From Flavobacterium sp. KACC 22761 (GTDB taxonomy: Bacteria > Bacteroidota > Bacteroidia > Flavobacteriales > Flavobacteriaceae), in the NCBI RefSeq assembly GCF_034058155.1, contig NZ_CP139148.1, positions 3,038,001 through 3,102,000 on the forward strand: a stretch of DNA of 64,000 nt. Direction: 5' to 3'. The notes beneath the pieces were generated by a model. It was not told the origin of the DNA, made no database searches, and saw only the letters and a list, made by a program, of their open reading frames with translations. Position 1 is the stretch's first letter; each line of letters starts with the position of its first letter. Positions 47,051-56,724 of the stretch are shown in pieces. The translations under genes and the position numbers were made by a program.

Positions 47051-47329
47051 TTAGTCTAGTTTGTTCTTTATGTAATATTTTCCGTCCAAGTCTTCGTCGA
47101 AGTCATCAATTTTGACTGGTTTTGGTTTTGGCTTATTTGCTATTGCCTTCTTTTTCCACATCTCAAATTTTTCAAGAGGCATTTTCTTCTTCATGATTTC
47201 CAGAACTTCCTTTTCTGCTAATCCAAATTCTTTTTTTATAATTTCAAATGGATTTTTTTCTTCTAAAGCTAACGAAACAAGTCTTTCTGTTTGTTCCCAA
47301 TTCAATTCTTTGCGGCTACTCTTTTTCAT
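47051..47329 (-). CDS. DUF2805 / TIGR03643-family protein
   Basis: A 92-residue basic protein. The start, KELNWEQTERLVSLALEEKN, followed by PFEIIKKEFGLAEKEVLEIM (a helix-turn-helix-like stretch), matches the small TIGR03643 family found in Bacteroidota and some proteobacteria. The C-terminal tail is lysine- and proline-rich (KPKPKPVKIDDFDE). The function is unknown; DNA or RNA binding is possible because of the basic composition. Single gene. Confidence 0.85.
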   Translation of the reverse strand: MKKSSRKELNWEQTERLVSLALEEKNPFEIIKKEFGLAEKEVLEIMKKKMPLEKFEMWKKKAIANKPKPKPVKIDDFDEDLDGKYYIKNKLD

Positions 47330-47451
47330 CTCGTGAAAATTAATTCAAAATAGAGGTTAATGATTAATAATAGATTGATTTTCATTTTATATATCAATAT
47401 TAATAAAAAAAATAATTACTTGGTTCGCCGAACTATTTTTTTTTACTGATT

Positions 47452-48279
47452 TTAACTGTTTTTTATCGATCTCGATTTTTGAAAGGGTATTTGCAATAAA
47501 TTTCCCAATTTGTTGTGTTCCTCAGGGCTCATATGGGTATCTACTCCGTAAATTAACTGGTCTTTTGGCAAAGTTGTAAAAGTTCCAAAAAGACGATCCC
47601 AAATGGAAAAAATATTTCCATAATTGCTATCAGTATAAGGAAGTACATAATGATGATGTACCTTATGCATATTTGGCGAAACAATAAAATAACTCAGAAA
47701 AACATCAAGCTTTTCAGGAAGCGAAATATTAGCATGATTAAACTGAGAACCTATTACGGATAATGATTGATACAGAAATACCATCCACATTGGGCTTCCA
47801 ACAATCAAAACGCCCATAGTGGTAAAAATAAATCGAATTACGCTTTCGCCAGGATGATGTCTATTTGCCGAAGTTGTATCAATCCAAGTATCGGTATGAT
47901 GAATCAAATGAAAACGCCATAAGAACTTTACTTTATGTTGGACATAATGCGCTAAATAGGCGCCAATCAAATCTAGTAAAAGCAAACCGATTATCGTGTA
48001 AAGCCAAATTGGAATTTCGGGAAGCCATTCGAGAATTCCAAAATGATTTTCAGTTGTCCAAGCCGCGGTTTTGATTAAAATAAATGCCAAAACAAAATTG
48101 ACAATTATAGTAGTCAGCGTAAAAAAAATATTGATTCCTGCATGATGCCATTTTTTGTATTGCATTTGAAAAAGCGGAAAAGTATTTTCAATCAACCAAA
48201 AAATAGTAATGCCTCCAATCAAAATTAAGCTTCGGTGTGAAGATGGAATTGTACTGAAATAATCAATTATAGTATTCAT
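47452..48279 (-). CDS. Sterol desaturase / fatty acid hydroxylase family protein
   Basis: A 275-residue di-iron membrane enzyme-like protein. It has 4-5 membrane helices and the histidine boxes of the fatty acid hydroxylase superfamily: HYVQHKVKFLWRFHLIHH and TSANRHHPGE, then MHKVHHHYVLPYTDSNYG near the C terminus. Members hydroxylate or desaturate lipids; the bacterial ones are mostly uncharacterised. Single gene. Confidence 0.9.
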   Translation of the reverse strand: MNTIIDYFSTIPSSHRSLILIGGITIFWLIENTFPLFQMQYKKWHHAGINIFFTLTTIIVNFVLAFILIKTAAWTTENHFGILEWLPEIPIWLYTIIGLLLLDLIGAYLAHYVQHKVKFLWRFHLIHHTDTWIDTTSANRHHPGESVIRFIFTTMGVLIVGSPMWMVFLYQSLSVIGSQFNHANISLPEKLDVFLSYFIVSPNMHKVHHHYVLPYTDSNYGNIFSIWDRLFGTFTTLPKDQLIYGVDTHMSPEEHNKLGNLLQIPFQKSRSIKNS

Positions 48280-48407
48280 AATTCGACAATGTATTTCTTC
48301 AAATGTAATAAAATTGATGAAATAACAATTGTGATTTTATGAAATATGAGTTTTTTAGTCTGATTTATTGATTTTAGTGTTTTGTGAATTGCTTTGAAGA
48401 AAAACAT

Positions 48408-48446
48408 AAAAAGAGAAAAGCTCATTAAGAACTTTTCTCTTTTTAT
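48408..48446 (-). terminator. Terminator of the DoxX-aqpZ-GlsB group
   Basis: Stem AAAAAGAGAAAAGCTC / ACTTTTCTCTTTTT, downstream of the gene ending at 48479. Confidence 0.75.
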
Positions 48447-48478
48447 AGGATATTAGGCAACTAATTTATACTGTAGTT

Positions 48479-48721
48479 TTACGCTTTTTTGATTAGGCTG
48501 ATAATAAAAAGCAATACCCACGCACCTCCCACAGCAATCAATATTTGCCAAAGTAGTCCGCCACCACCAATACCAAGTTTTCCAGCGATCCATCCGCCAA
48601 CAAAACCACCAATAATTCCGACGATAATATTGCCAATTAGGCCAAAACCTGCGCCTTTCCAAATTTGGCCCGCAAGCCATCCTGAAATTGCACCAATAAG
48701 CAAGAAATATAAAAATTCCAT
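48479..48721 (-). CDS. GlsB/YeaQ/YmgE-family stress membrane protein
   Basis: An 80-residue membrane protein with three helices and the Gly-rich pattern IGAISGWLAGQIWKGAGFGL and NIIVGIIGGFVGGWIAGKLG, typical of the transglycosylase-associated (YeaQ/YmgE/GlsB) family. These small proteins are induced by stress in several bacteria; the molecular role is unclear. It starts 44 bases after aqpZ and is probably co-transcribed with it and with the DoxX-like gene. Confidence 0.88.
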   Translation of the reverse strand: MEFLYFLLIGAISGWLAGQIWKGAGFGLIGNIIVGIIGGFVGGWIAGKLGIGGGGLLWQILIAVGGAWVLLFIISLIKKA

Positions 48722-48765
48722 ATTTTAAATTTTAGATTTGTAAATGTTTTTAATTGAAGCAAAAA

Positions 48766-49473
48766 TTAGGCTTCAGCTTGATTTTGCAGCAAGTTTTTAT
48801 AGATAAATCCGGCTACGATTGCACCTAGAATTGGCGCCACCCAAAATAACCAAACTTGAGATAATGGCTCACCTCCAACAAAAATGGCTTGAGATAAAGA
48901 TCTTGCAGGATTTACAGAAGTATTTGTGATTGGAATGCTAATTAAATGGATTAAAGTCAAAGCTAAACCAATTGCAATTCCAGCAAATCTTCCGTTAGCG
49001 AATTTATCTGTTGCGCCCAAAATCACTAATAGGAAAAATAAAGTCAATACAAATTCAGCTATAAAACAAGCTTGCAAAGAATAACCATCAGGAGAAAAAG
49101 CTCCAAAACCGTTTGATGCAAATGCCCCAGCTTTAGTATTGTCAATTACGAAACCTGCTTTCCCGGAAGCAATTGTGTACAAAGTTCCTGCCGCTGCAAT
49201 TGCTCCAACACATTGTGCCACGATGTACGGAACAAGATCTTTAGCTGAAAACCTTCCGCCGGCCCATAATCCAAATGAAACTGCGGGATTAAAATGTCCG
49301 CCAGAAATGTGCCCAACAGCATACGCCATTGTTAGAACTGTTAAACCAAATGCTAAAGCAACACCAGCAAATCCGATTCCTAAATCAGGAATTCCTGCTG
49401 CAAAAATGGCGCTTCCGCAACCTCCAAAAACTAACCAAAAAGTTCCAAAAAACTCTGCAAATAATTTTTTCAT
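48766..49473 (-). CDS. aqpZ: Aquaporin Z
   Basis: Water channel of the major intrinsic protein family. The 235-residue protein has six helices and both NPA-type motifs: [16 protein letters not shown] in the first half and [16 protein letters not shown] in the second, the latter NPAR as usual in AqpZ. It lies between a DoxX-like gene and a GlsB-family gene on the same strand, a likely three-gene envelope stress unit. Confidence 0.95.
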   Translation of the reverse strand: MKKLFAEFFGTFWLVFGGCGSAIFAAGIPDLGIGFAGVALAFGLTVLTMAYAVGHISGGHFNPAVSFGLWAGGRFSAKDLVPYIVAQCVGAIAAAGTLYTIASGKAGFVIDNTKAGAFASNGFGAFSPDGYSLQACFIAEFVLTLFFLLVILGATDKFANGRFAGIAIGLALTLIHLISIPITNTSVNPARSLSQAIFVGGEPLSQVWLFWVAPILGAIVAGFIYKNLLQNQAEA

Positions 49474-49506
49474 AATTAAATAATTTTAAATTAATAGATT
49501 CGATTG

Positions 49507-49863
49507 TTAAAGGGTATATTGGTACGCCCATAAAATCAAAACAATTTGTAAGGGCAAACGTACAAATAAAATCCATTTTGGTAAACTAAAACTTGCTTTT
49601 TTATTTTGGTACATGTATAAATTCGCAGGAAATACAGCAATTAGCAATGCAATAATTCCCCATGCGGCAAAATTTTTGGTAAAAGAAAGCAATAGGAGTA
49701 TGCCTAGAATGATTTCGGCAATTCCACTTAAATTATTTATTAATTTGGGTTTTTTAAAAAAAGGAGGAATGATTTTAATATACATTCCCGGTTTCCTGAA
49801 ATGATTGATACCAGCAAGTATATATAAAGAAGCCATTAAATATAAATGCCAAGGTTGTTTCAT
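49507..49863 (-). CDS. DoxX-like membrane protein
   Basis: A 118-residue protein with four hydrophobic segments and the DoxX-like start LYLMASLYILAGINHFRKPG and the inner LSGIAEIILGILLLLSFTKN. DoxX relatives are involved in thiosulfate or redox reactions, but many are orphans. The gene is first in the group followed by aqpZ (33 bases) and GlsB. Confidence 0.82.
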   Translation of the reverse strand: MKQPWHLYLMASLYILAGINHFRKPGMYIKIIPPFFKKPKLINNLSGIAEIILGILLLLSFTKNFAAWGIIALLIAVFPANLYMYQNKKASFSLPKWILFVRLPLQIVLILWAYQYTL

Positions 49864-49950
49864 GATATCTTGTTGTATATCACGAATTTATAAAAAAATT
49901 AACAATTATTGCATTACAAGAGGCTTTTTTTTAAAGCTTTGTAAAATCGT

Positions 49951-50847
49951 TTACTTTTTTGCCTTGAAATTTACATTCATAATAATTATGGCAAGAATGA
50001 TTAAAGCAATTCCGATCCATTGTAAAAAGATTACTTTTTCGTTTAAAAGAATAAAAGCCATTGTTACCGATACAGGAAGTTCAAGTGCAGAAACAATACT
50101 TCCTAAACCAATTCCGGTTAGTGGAAAACCTGCATTCATAAGCATAGGAGGAATGATGGTGCCAAATAAAGACAACACAATTCCCCATTTCATGAAAATT
50201 GCCAAATTAAATGCGCCCACTTGAGTTGCAAAAGCAAAAGAAAAGACAATGACAGCTCCACCTAAAAGCATATAAAGGCTTCGTTGTGCCGAAGAAATTT
50301 CAGTAGCGACACGATTTGCAGTAAACATAGTAGTGGTAAAAGATGCTGCCGCCAAAAGTCCCCAAACAATTCCTCTCCAATCGAGTTTAAAATCGGCGTG
50401 AATAAGATTTGTAGCCAAAGCAGTTCCAATTAGCACAATAAAAACAGCAATTACTTTTTGTTTTGAAGGCAATTTTTTTTCTAAAATCATTTCAAGCAAA
50501 ACTCCCATCCAGACCGTTTGCATTAATAAAACAATTCCAATTGAAACAGGAATGTATTTTACAGCTAAGTAATAGAACAAACTTGTCATTCCTAATGATG
50601 TTCCGGCAAGCATTAAGCTGGCAATATTTTTAGAAGAAGCTTTAACCGCAGTTCCTTTATTTTTTATTTTCTGAAATGTGTTGATGATCAGTATTCCAAT
50701 TATTCCCAAAACAAATTGTGAAGTGGTTACTTCGGCAGTTGTATATCCTTCAGAATAGGCCATTTTTACAAAAGTGGCTAACATTCCGTAAGTTGTAGCT
50801 CCTAAAGCAACTAAAAAAACTCCTTTTAATACATTGTTTTGTGACAT
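49951..50847 (-). CDS. EamA-family (drug/metabolite) transporter
   Basis: A 298-residue protein with ten predicted membrane helices in two repeated halves. The first half starts LVALGATTYGMLATFVKMAY and has ATEVTTSQFVLGIIGIL-type helix sequence; the second half has WRGIVWGLLAAASFTTTMFT and GIGLGSIVSALELPVSVTMA, with EKVIFLQWIGIALIILAIII at the end. The two-repeat DMT layout is clear. Substrate unknown. Single gene. Confidence 0.88.
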   Translation of the reverse strand: MSQNNVLKGVFLVALGATTYGMLATFVKMAYSEGYTTAEVTTSQFVLGIIGILIINTFQKIKNKGTAVKASSKNIASLMLAGTSLGMTSLFYYLAVKYIPVSIGIVLLMQTVWMGVLLEMILEKKLPSKQKVIAVFIVLIGTALATNLIHADFKLDWRGIVWGLLAAASFTTTMFTANRVATEISSAQRSLYMLLGGAVIVFSFAFATQVGAFNLAIFMKWGIVLSLFGTIIPPMLMNAGFPLTGIGLGSIVSALELPVSVTMAFILLNEKVIFLQWIGIALIILAIIIMNVNFKAKK

Positions 50848-51008
50848 TGGAAATTCTGTTTTTAAAAATTAAGGCCGGCAAAGGTAAGCTATTTTGTTTG
50901 TGATTTGACAGAAATTATGGTTAAACGTTAGTTTTAATATTGTTTTAAGGATGTTTTAGATTTGTAAATTACATATTTTGCAGAAAATCAAAATTTGATT
51001 TAAAGGAA

Positions 51009-51040
51009 GAAACCCTCAAAACAAACGTTTTGAGGGTTTC
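51009..51040 (-). terminator. Terminator of the DHH-gldI-PPIase operon
   Basis: Stem GAAACCCTCAAAA / TTTTGAGGGTTTC followed by A/T-rich sequence, just after the last gene of the operon. Confidence 0.8.
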
Positions 51041-51065
51041 TATTTTTATAAACCTTTCGTGTTAA

Positions 51066-52229
51066 TTATTTAACCGGCTGATTTTTATAAGTTTCGATTT
51101 CGAAAATTAAGGTTGCATTTGGCGGAATTACACCTCCGGCACCTCTTTCTCCGTAAGCTAAATTTGAAGGAAGGAAGAAAATTGCTTTTTCGCCATCTGT
51201 CATCATATCTAATGCCTCAATAAATCCAGGAATCATTCCGTCTTTTTTGCCAACTGCAAAAGGAAAAGCTTTATATCCTCCACCCGCATCTCTATTTGGA
51301 TCATATTTTCCATATGCTTTAGCAACAGCTGCTATACTGCTGTCAAAAAGATTTCCGTCTTCAAAATAACCAGCATAGTGGAAATAAATTGTTGATCCTT
51401 CAGCACCTTTTACACCAGATCCTTTTTGAGTAATTACATATTTTAAACCAGATGCTGTTGTAGTTGCTTTAGCTTTTGTTGCTGCAAAATAAGCCGCTTT
51501 TTGAGCAATTACTTTTTGCGCTTCTAGCTTTTTAGCTTCTTCTTTTTTTACGTCATCTGCCAGAACTTTTACTGCGTCAAATTTTTTAGCTGCATCTCCT
51601 TTGCGTGAAATCGTAATTTTTGTCATGATATCGTCTTGAACAATTTTATTTACATTGTCCATTCCTGAAACTACATGGCCAAAAATAGTATGTTTTCCGT
51701 TTAACCAAGGCGTGTCTTTGTGTGTAATGAAAAATTGGCTTCCGTTAGTTGCTGGGCCAGAATTTGCCATTGCAAGAATACCGCCTTTGTCAAATTTCAA
51801 TTCTTCGGTAAATTCATCTTTAAATGAATATCCGGGACCGCCAGTACCATTTCCGTCTGGATCTCCACCTTGAATCATGAAATCGTTAATTACTCTATGG
51901 AATTTCAAACCATCATAAAATGGTTTTCCTTTTAATCTTTCCACTTTTACATTAGGATTGTTTCCTTCTGCCAATGAAATAAAGTTAGCCACAGTAACTG
52001 GAGCTTTTACATATTCTAAAGAAACAACAATATCGCCTTTTGAAGTCGAAATTGTTGCAAAAATACCATTGTTTGGGTCTTCAGGAACAGCTGGTTTTGC
52101 TGTTGCAGCTGGTTTTGCTGGAGCGACTTTTGATTGAGGCGCTTTTGGCTTTGCTACCGTTTTTTTTGTTGTTTGGGCTTGTAGGTTTACTAAAGCCAAA
52201 CAGAATAATAATAGAAATTTAAATTTCAT
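51066..52229 (-). CDS. Cyclophilin-FKBP fusion peptidyl-prolyl isomerase, secreted
   Basis: A 387-residue periplasmic PPIase with signal peptide ([19 protein letters not shown]), a Lys/Ala/Pro-rich linker ([20 protein letters not shown]), a cyclophilin domain (about 60-235: [40 protein letters not shown]), a charged helix and a C-terminal FKBP domain (about 265-387: [52 protein letters not shown]). Both folds keep their core motifs. It is the last gene of a four-gene operon with a paralog, gldI and a DHH phosphoesterase. Involvement in folding of secreted proteins is inferred. Confidence 0.9.
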   Translation of the reverse strand: MKFKFLLLFCLALVNLQAQTTKKTVAKPKAPQSKVAPAKPAATAKPAVPEDPNNGIFATISTSKGDIVVSLEYVKAPVTVANFISLAEGNNPNVKVERLKGKPFYDGLKFHRVINDFMIQGGDPDGNGTGGPGYSFKDEFTEELKFDKGGILAMANSGPATNGSQFFITHKDTPWLNGKHTIFGHVVSGMDNVNKIVQDDIMTKITISRKGDAAKKFDAVKVLADDVKKEEAKKLEAQKVIAQKAAYFAATKAKATTTASGLKYVITQKGSGVKGAEGSTIYFHYAGYFEDGNLFDSSIAAVAKAYGKYDPNRDAGGGYKAFPFAVGKKDGMIPGFIEALDMMTDGEKAIFFLPSNLAYGERGAGGVIPPNATLIFEIETYKNQPVK

Positions 52230-52262
52230 TTTGTTTCAAATTTAAGTCTGCGAACTAATTTA

Positions 52263-53339
52263 TTATTGTGGTTTTTCTAACAATTGAATTTCGAAAATAA
52301 TATTAGCATTTGGCGGAATTACTCCTCCAGCTCCAGTTGCGCCATAAGCCAAATGAGACGGAATAAAAAGAACCGCTTTGTCTCCAAATGAAAGTTGCTC
52401 AATTCCTTCGATAAATCCAGGAATCAAACCGTCTTTTTTACCTGCTTGAAATGGAATTGGTTGGTAACCGTTTTGTTCTGCTCTTGCAGCATCGTATTTT
52501 CCAAATGTTTTATTCACATCGGCAATACTTGAATCAAATAATGTTCCATCTTCTAGGAAACCTGCATAGTGAATGTAGATTTGAGATCCAATTGCTGGTT
52601 TTTTGCCAGATCCTTTTTCTGTAATAACAAATTCTAAGCCTGAATTTGTTTTAGTAGCTTTAGGTTTAATAGAAGCATAATAAGCTACTTTTTCTTTTTG
52701 AACGCCAGCATATTTGCTTTTTTCTTTTTCAATTTCTGAAAAATAATCATGGAATACTTTTACAGCATCAAATTTCTTTGCCGCTTCACCATTTCTGATA
52801 ATAGTAATTGCAACGATTGTATCGTCTTGTTTTATTTGATTTACTACTTCTTGTCCTTTTTCAACTACATGACCAAAAATAGTGTGTCTTCCTTCTAACC
52901 AAGGCGTTTCAACATGTGTAATAAAAAATTGGCTACTGTTTGTTCCAGGACCGTTGTTGGCCATTGCCAAAACTCCAGCTTTGTCAAATTTCAAATCTGT
53001 GATTTCGTCTTTGAATTTATATCCAGTATCTCCAGAACCAGTTCCTTCAGGATCTCCAGATTGAATCATGAAATTTTCAATAACTCTATGGAATTTTAGT
53101 CCGTCATAAAAAGGTTTTCCTTTTTTGTAATCTTTAGTAACAAATTCATTTTTTCCTTCTGCAAGCGTAACAAAATTTGCTACAGTAACTGGTGCTTTTT
53201 TATAGTCCAATTCAACTATAATGTGCCCTTTGTTTGTTTCAATATCGGCGTATAAACCATCAGGCAAATTACTGTGTTCATCTTTGCATGAATAAAGAGA
53301 AGTAACGGCTAGTAGTAATAATAAAATACTTTTTTTCAT
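52263..53339 (-). CDS. Cyclophilin-FKBP fusion lipoprotein
   Basis: A 358-residue paralog of the next gene, but with a lipobox (LLLLAVTSLYSC, Cys17) instead of a plain signal. Cyclophilin part: [64 protein letters not shown] part: IYIHYAGFLEDGTLFDSS, GLIPGFIEGIEQLSFGDKAV, GVIPPNANIIFEIQLL. It lies 15 bases after gldI and 33 before the other fusion, so one operon. The two paralogs probably differ in location, one soluble and one membrane-anchored. Confidence 0.9.
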   Translation of the reverse strand: MKKSILLLLLAVTSLYSCKDEHSNLPDGLYADIETNKGHIIVELDYKKAPVTVANFVTLAEGKNEFVTKDYKKGKPFYDGLKFHRVIENFMIQSGDPEGTGSGDTGYKFKDEITDLKFDKAGVLAMANNGPGTNSSQFFITHVETPWLEGRHTIFGHVVEKGQEVVNQIKQDDTIVAITIIRNGEAAKKFDAVKVFHDYFSEIEKEKSKYAGVQKEKVAYYASIKPKATKTNSGLEFVITEKGSGKKPAIGSQIYIHYAGFLEDGTLFDSSIADVNKTFGKYDAARAEQNGYQPIPFQAGKKDGLIPGFIEGIEQLSFGDKAVLFIPSHLAYGATGAGGVIPPNANIIFEIQLLEKPQ

Positions 53340-53354
53340 TTCTAAAATGTTTTT

Positions 53355-54044
53355 TTATGGGTTTACTGTATCTTTTTTAGTGGGAGCGACTGGTTTTGCG
53401 GCAACTGGCTTTGGTGTCGTCGGTTTTGGCGTTTGTCCAGCCGAAGCATCCATTGGAGCAGCTTGTCCCGCAGGAGCAGCAACTTTTGGAGCAGTTGGAT
53501 CAGGAACAAAATTACGAAGCGTTACGGTACACATTAACGATTCATTTGGGCCAATTTTTTTATTGTCGCCATGATATCCGTAAGCGATATGTGAAGGGAA
53601 CAAAAAGGTAACCGTTTCATTTTTGTGCATATATTTGATACCATCGCGCAATCCCATCATGATGTCTTGTTTGTCAACATAATAAGTTTGAGGACCAAGA
53701 TCAGCTTCTGAGTAAATTATATTGCCTTTGATATCTTTTATTTCCAAATTGAAATAAGCGATATCTCCTTTTTTAGGCGTTTGCGTTTCATTTAAATTTC
53801 TTTCGTCATAGGAAAACCAATATCCTTTTCTGGTCGCGAAATATTTTACTTTCGGATTGCTTTTTATGATTTTTTTGATGACTTCTTCTTCATTGGCAAC
53901 CAACTTTTTATTTCGGTCAGCCGATTTTTTCATAAAAGTCCCAGACACTCTTGAAAGTGGCCTTCTGGCTTCTTCGTGCTGTTTACAGCTGGAAAGCAAA
54001 ACAGTAAAAAGTAGCGTATAGATACTGATTTTTAAATATTTCAT
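53355..54044 (-). CDS. gldI: Gliding motility lipoprotein GldI (FKBP type)
   Basis: GldI is a lipoprotein with FKBP-type fold required for gliding in Flavobacterium. The 229-residue protein has a lipobox (TVLLSSC, Cys20), then a charged stretch, then the FKBP domain with GDIAYFNLEIKDIKGNIIYS and KYMHKNETVTFLFPSHIAYG, followed by the SLMCTVTLRNFVPDP strand. The last 45 residues are a Pro/Ala/Thr-rich tail (PAGQAAPMDASAGQTPKPTT), longer than I remember for other GldI proteins. It sits 6 bases after the DHH gene and 15 before the cyclophilin-FKBP lipoprotein. Confidence 0.9.
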   Translation of the reverse strand: MKYLKISIYTLLFTVLLSSCKQHEEARRPLSRVSGTFMKKSADRNKKLVANEEEVIKKIIKSNPKVKYFATRKGYWFSYDERNLNETQTPKKGDIAYFNLEIKDIKGNIIYSEADLGPQTYYVDKQDIMMGLRDGIKYMHKNETVTFLFPSHIAYGYHGDNKKIGPNESLMCTVTLRNFVPDPTAPKVAAPAGQAAPMDASAGQTPKPTTPKPVAAKPVAPTKKDTVNP

Positions 54045-54050
54045 ATTCAG

Positions 54051-55055
54051 TTATATTGTAAGTTTAGATACTAAATCTTCAAATTTAGCTAAAGTTTTCT
54101 CCATTGATAATTCTGATTTTCCTCCGGCGGCATTGCTGTGGCCTCCTCCGTTGAAATGATCTCTGGCAAATTGGTTTACATCAAAACCTCCTTGCGAGCG
54201 GAACGATATTTTGATAATCTTCTCGTCTTTATTTTCGATAAAAATAGCAGTAAAAACAATCCCTTTTATGCTTAGGCCATAATTTACTATTCCTTCGGTA
54301 TCGCCTTTCACATAATCAAATGAATCTAATTCGTCTTGAGTAAGCGAGGTATATGACGTTTTGTGTTCTTCAAAAACTTTCATATTCTGCAACGCGCGTC
54401 CTAATAATTGCAAACGGCTGTATGAGCTGTTGTCAAATAATAAAACCGGAATTTGAGTATTTTCAACTCCAAGGTCAATCAATTCAGCAATAATTCGGTG
54501 TGTATTTCCTGTTGTTCCCGGAAAACGAAAAGAACCTGAATCGGTCAAAATTCCGGTATAAATGCAAGTTGCGATGGTTTTGTCAATATCTTCTTTTTTG
54601 TTTAAGAAAGAAATAAAGTTGTAAACCATTTCACAAGTTGATCCGAATTCAGTGTCAGAATACATATAAGTCGCATAATCATCAGGTTTTTGATGATGAT
54701 CGATCATGACAAACGGAACAGTTAGTTTTGCTAAAGTATGCTCCATTTCGCCTGTACGATGAAATGCATTAAAATCAAGTGTGAAAATCAACTCAGCTTC
54801 TTCTAAAATTTTGGTGCAGTTTTCAGTATCTTTTTCAAAAACTTTTACAGTTTCAGAACCTGGAAGCCAAGCCAGAAATTCAGGAAAATCATTAGGCGCA
54901 ATTACTGTTGCCTGATGATTGTTTTTTATTAAAAAGTGGTATAAAGCCAAGGTAGATCCCATGGCATCTCCATCTGGGCCTCTATGCGGAATTATTGCAA
55001 TTTTCTTTGGGGCAGCAAGCAACAATTGTATCGCTTGTATATCTTGTATTTTCAT
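54051..55055 (-). CDS. DHH-family phosphoesterase (NrnA-like)
   Basis: A 334-residue phosphodiesterase of the DHH/DHHA1 superfamily. The N-terminal DHH domain has IIPHRGPDGDAMGSTLALYH (metal-binding Asp residues) and MIDHHQKPDDY, the DHH motif. The C-terminal DHHA1 domain shows RDHFNGGGHSNAAGGKSEL. These enzymes degrade oligoribonucleotides or pAp/cyclic dinucleotide products (NrnA type); the exact substrate is not fixed by the sequence. First gene of the operon with gldI. Confidence 0.9.
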   Translation of the reverse strand: MKIQDIQAIQLLLAAPKKIAIIPHRGPDGDAMGSTLALYHFLIKNNHQATVIAPNDFPEFLAWLPGSETVKVFEKDTENCTKILEEAELIFTLDFNAFHRTGEMEHTLAKLTVPFVMIDHHQKPDDYATYMYSDTEFGSTCEMVYNFISFLNKKEDIDKTIATCIYTGILTDSGSFRFPGTTGNTHRIIAELIDLGVENTQIPVLLFDNSSYSRLQLLGRALQNMKVFEEHKTSYTSLTQDELDSFDYVKGDTEGIVNYGLSIKGIVFTAIFIENKDEKIIKISFRSQGGFDVNQFARDHFNGGGHSNAAGGKSELSMEKTLAKFEDLVSKLTI

Positions 55056-55161
55056 AGTGTGCGAATTTACATTTTTTTAATGTAATGCTGAAAACATTTT
55101 ATAGATTAACATGCTTTTAGGAAACAAGGCTAATTAGTGAATTTTTAGGCAAGTCATGAAA

Positions 55162-56655
55162 TTAATTTGGCGTTTGCGCTTTTTTAATCTTGTTCATTAT
55201 ACTTTGAATTTGAAAATTTAAAGCAAGCATCTGCTCATCATATAAGGTGCTTTGTTCGGCTATTTTTTTATATGCCAGTTCATATAAGCTAATTCTTAAC
55301 TTGCAATACTCAATCAATTTGTTGTTGTGTTCATGTATTTCTTTGGGAAGATATAGTTTGTCTAATTCTGTAATTAGCGTAATATTTTCATTCCAATAGT
55401 AAATACCTCGGTCTTTAATCATATACAAGGCATTGTCTCTGCTTTCCTCAAAGGAACCTCCATAATAACTGCTGTAAGCTTCTAATGCCATTTTTTCCAT
55501 GTCTGTAAATTCTTGCATCCTTTTTTCATATTCCATTACCTGATAAATATAAACTTTAGAATTTTTGAAATTTATAAATAAGAAAACTATAATAATTGTA
55601 GCGACAGTAGAAGCAAACGCAAAGCCATATTCTTTCTTTTTATTGGCCAAAGAAATGGCCAAACCAAAAATGATTCCTGATGCAAAGCTTGCTATTTCTG
55701 CAACAGAATTAATTTCATGTATAAAATTATAGGCAAGATTTAGTACCAATAAAATAATGATACTCAAGATAATTCTTAAATTGACTTTTATACTTGTTCT
55801 CTTAAATAAAAATAAGACGATCAAAATGCCATATAAACCAAAGAAAGCACTTGCCGCACCTGAACTCACAAAATCTTTATTCCAGCACAAACTGCTTAAC
55901 GATGCAATAATGCCACACAATAAATAAGTAGCAAGAAATTGCCATCTTTTGAGGTAGGATTCTAAAAGCAATCCGATATATGCCAAGGAAAAACAGCTGA
56001 TAAGCAAATGTAAAAAACCGTTATGCACAAAACGGCAAGAAAGCAATCTCCACCATTCGTTTTCATAAATCATAGGTCCGTAGTTTCCTCCCCAATCAAT
56101 AATATTTTGAGGGGAAGGTTTGAAAAAGTTTACACCTGAATAGGTCATAATTATAAAAATCAGAAGATTTAAATAAATTAAGATTGGTGTAAACAAATAA
56201 TCTTTGGTAGGAATAAAAATGGAGAAAACAGAATAAAATCTCGAGATGTTTTTGTGAGAAGAGTTTTCTTTAGAAACAGTATTTTCTCTTGCTATTTTGA
56301 TTTGTTCCTGAACTTTAACTTCATCTGTTTCCGAATTTGAAACAGAATTTAGTTCTTCAAAATACAGATCTAAAAAAGATACCGCATTTTTTTTATTTCT
56401 GCTGCGGTCATAAATTTGATTTCCATTTGAAGAGCTTGTGATTTTGGCCGTATTTTCATCAAAATCAATTAGAATGATTTCATTCCATGTGTTTTTGTTG
56501 TTTTGTGAAAAAGCTTTTAAATGATTTTCATCTACACTTACAATATTCCAATTTAGCTTTTTGCATATTGAAATTGCATGTAAAATGAAAGTTGTATGAG
56601 ATAAATTATTTAACGGGATTAATTCAGAATACTTCGCAGGAAATCCAAATGCCAT
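55162..56655 (-). CDS. Rhomboid-fold protein, probable pseudoprotease
   Basis: A 497-residue protein. Residues 1-105 form an N-terminal domain seen in a Flavobacteriia rhomboid subfamily (LSHTTFILHAISICKKLNWN; NGNQIYDRSRNKKNAVSFL). The rhomboid core follows with membrane helices, WWRLLSCRFVHNGFLHLLIS (WR in loop L1; His211 and His216 kept, but Ser220 where an Asn is usual) and SSGAASAFFGLYG. The family motif GASG is changed to GAAS: position 268, the nucleophile Ser, is Ala. In the later helix, where IDNAAHIGG normally places the catalytic His, this protein reads INSVAEIAS, with Glu at 320. Both catalytic residues are therefore missing. The C-terminal 160 residues are cytosolic and helical. 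Confidence 0.82.
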   Translation of the reverse strand: MAFGFPAKYSELIPLNNLSHTTFILHAISICKKLNWNIVSVDENHLKAFSQNNKNTWNEIILIDFDENTAKITSSSNGNQIYDRSRNKKNAVSFLDLYFEELNSVSNSETDEVKVQEQIKIARENTVSKENSSHKNISRFYSVFSIFIPTKDYLFTPILIYLNLLIFIIMTYSGVNFFKPSPQNIIDWGGNYGPMIYENEWWRLLSCRFVHNGFLHLLISCFSLAYIGLLLESYLKRWQFLATYLLCGIIASLSSLCWNKDFVSSGAASAFFGLYGILIVLFLFKRTSIKVNLRIILSIIILLVLNLAYNFIHEINSVAEIASFASGIIFGLAISLANKKKEYGFAFASTVATIIIVFLFINFKNSKVYIYQVMEYEKRMQEFTDMEKMALEAYSSYYGGSFEESRDNALYMIKDRGIYYWNENITLITELDKLYLPKEIHEHNNKLIEYCKLRISLYELAYKKIAEQSTLYDEQMLALNFQIQSIMNKIKKAQTPN

Positions 56656-56724
56656 TTGCAGTTATGTTTTGATTTAGGAAAAACAATACTACAAAAAAAG
56701 AGGTAATAATTGTAAAATATTTTA

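Noticed and set aside
48453..48680. A 75-codon Trp-rich open frame opposite in phase to the GlsB gene
   Set aside because: It is a shadow of the Gly-rich GlsB-family gene; the Trp/Arg-rich composition comes from reading GGN codons in another frame.
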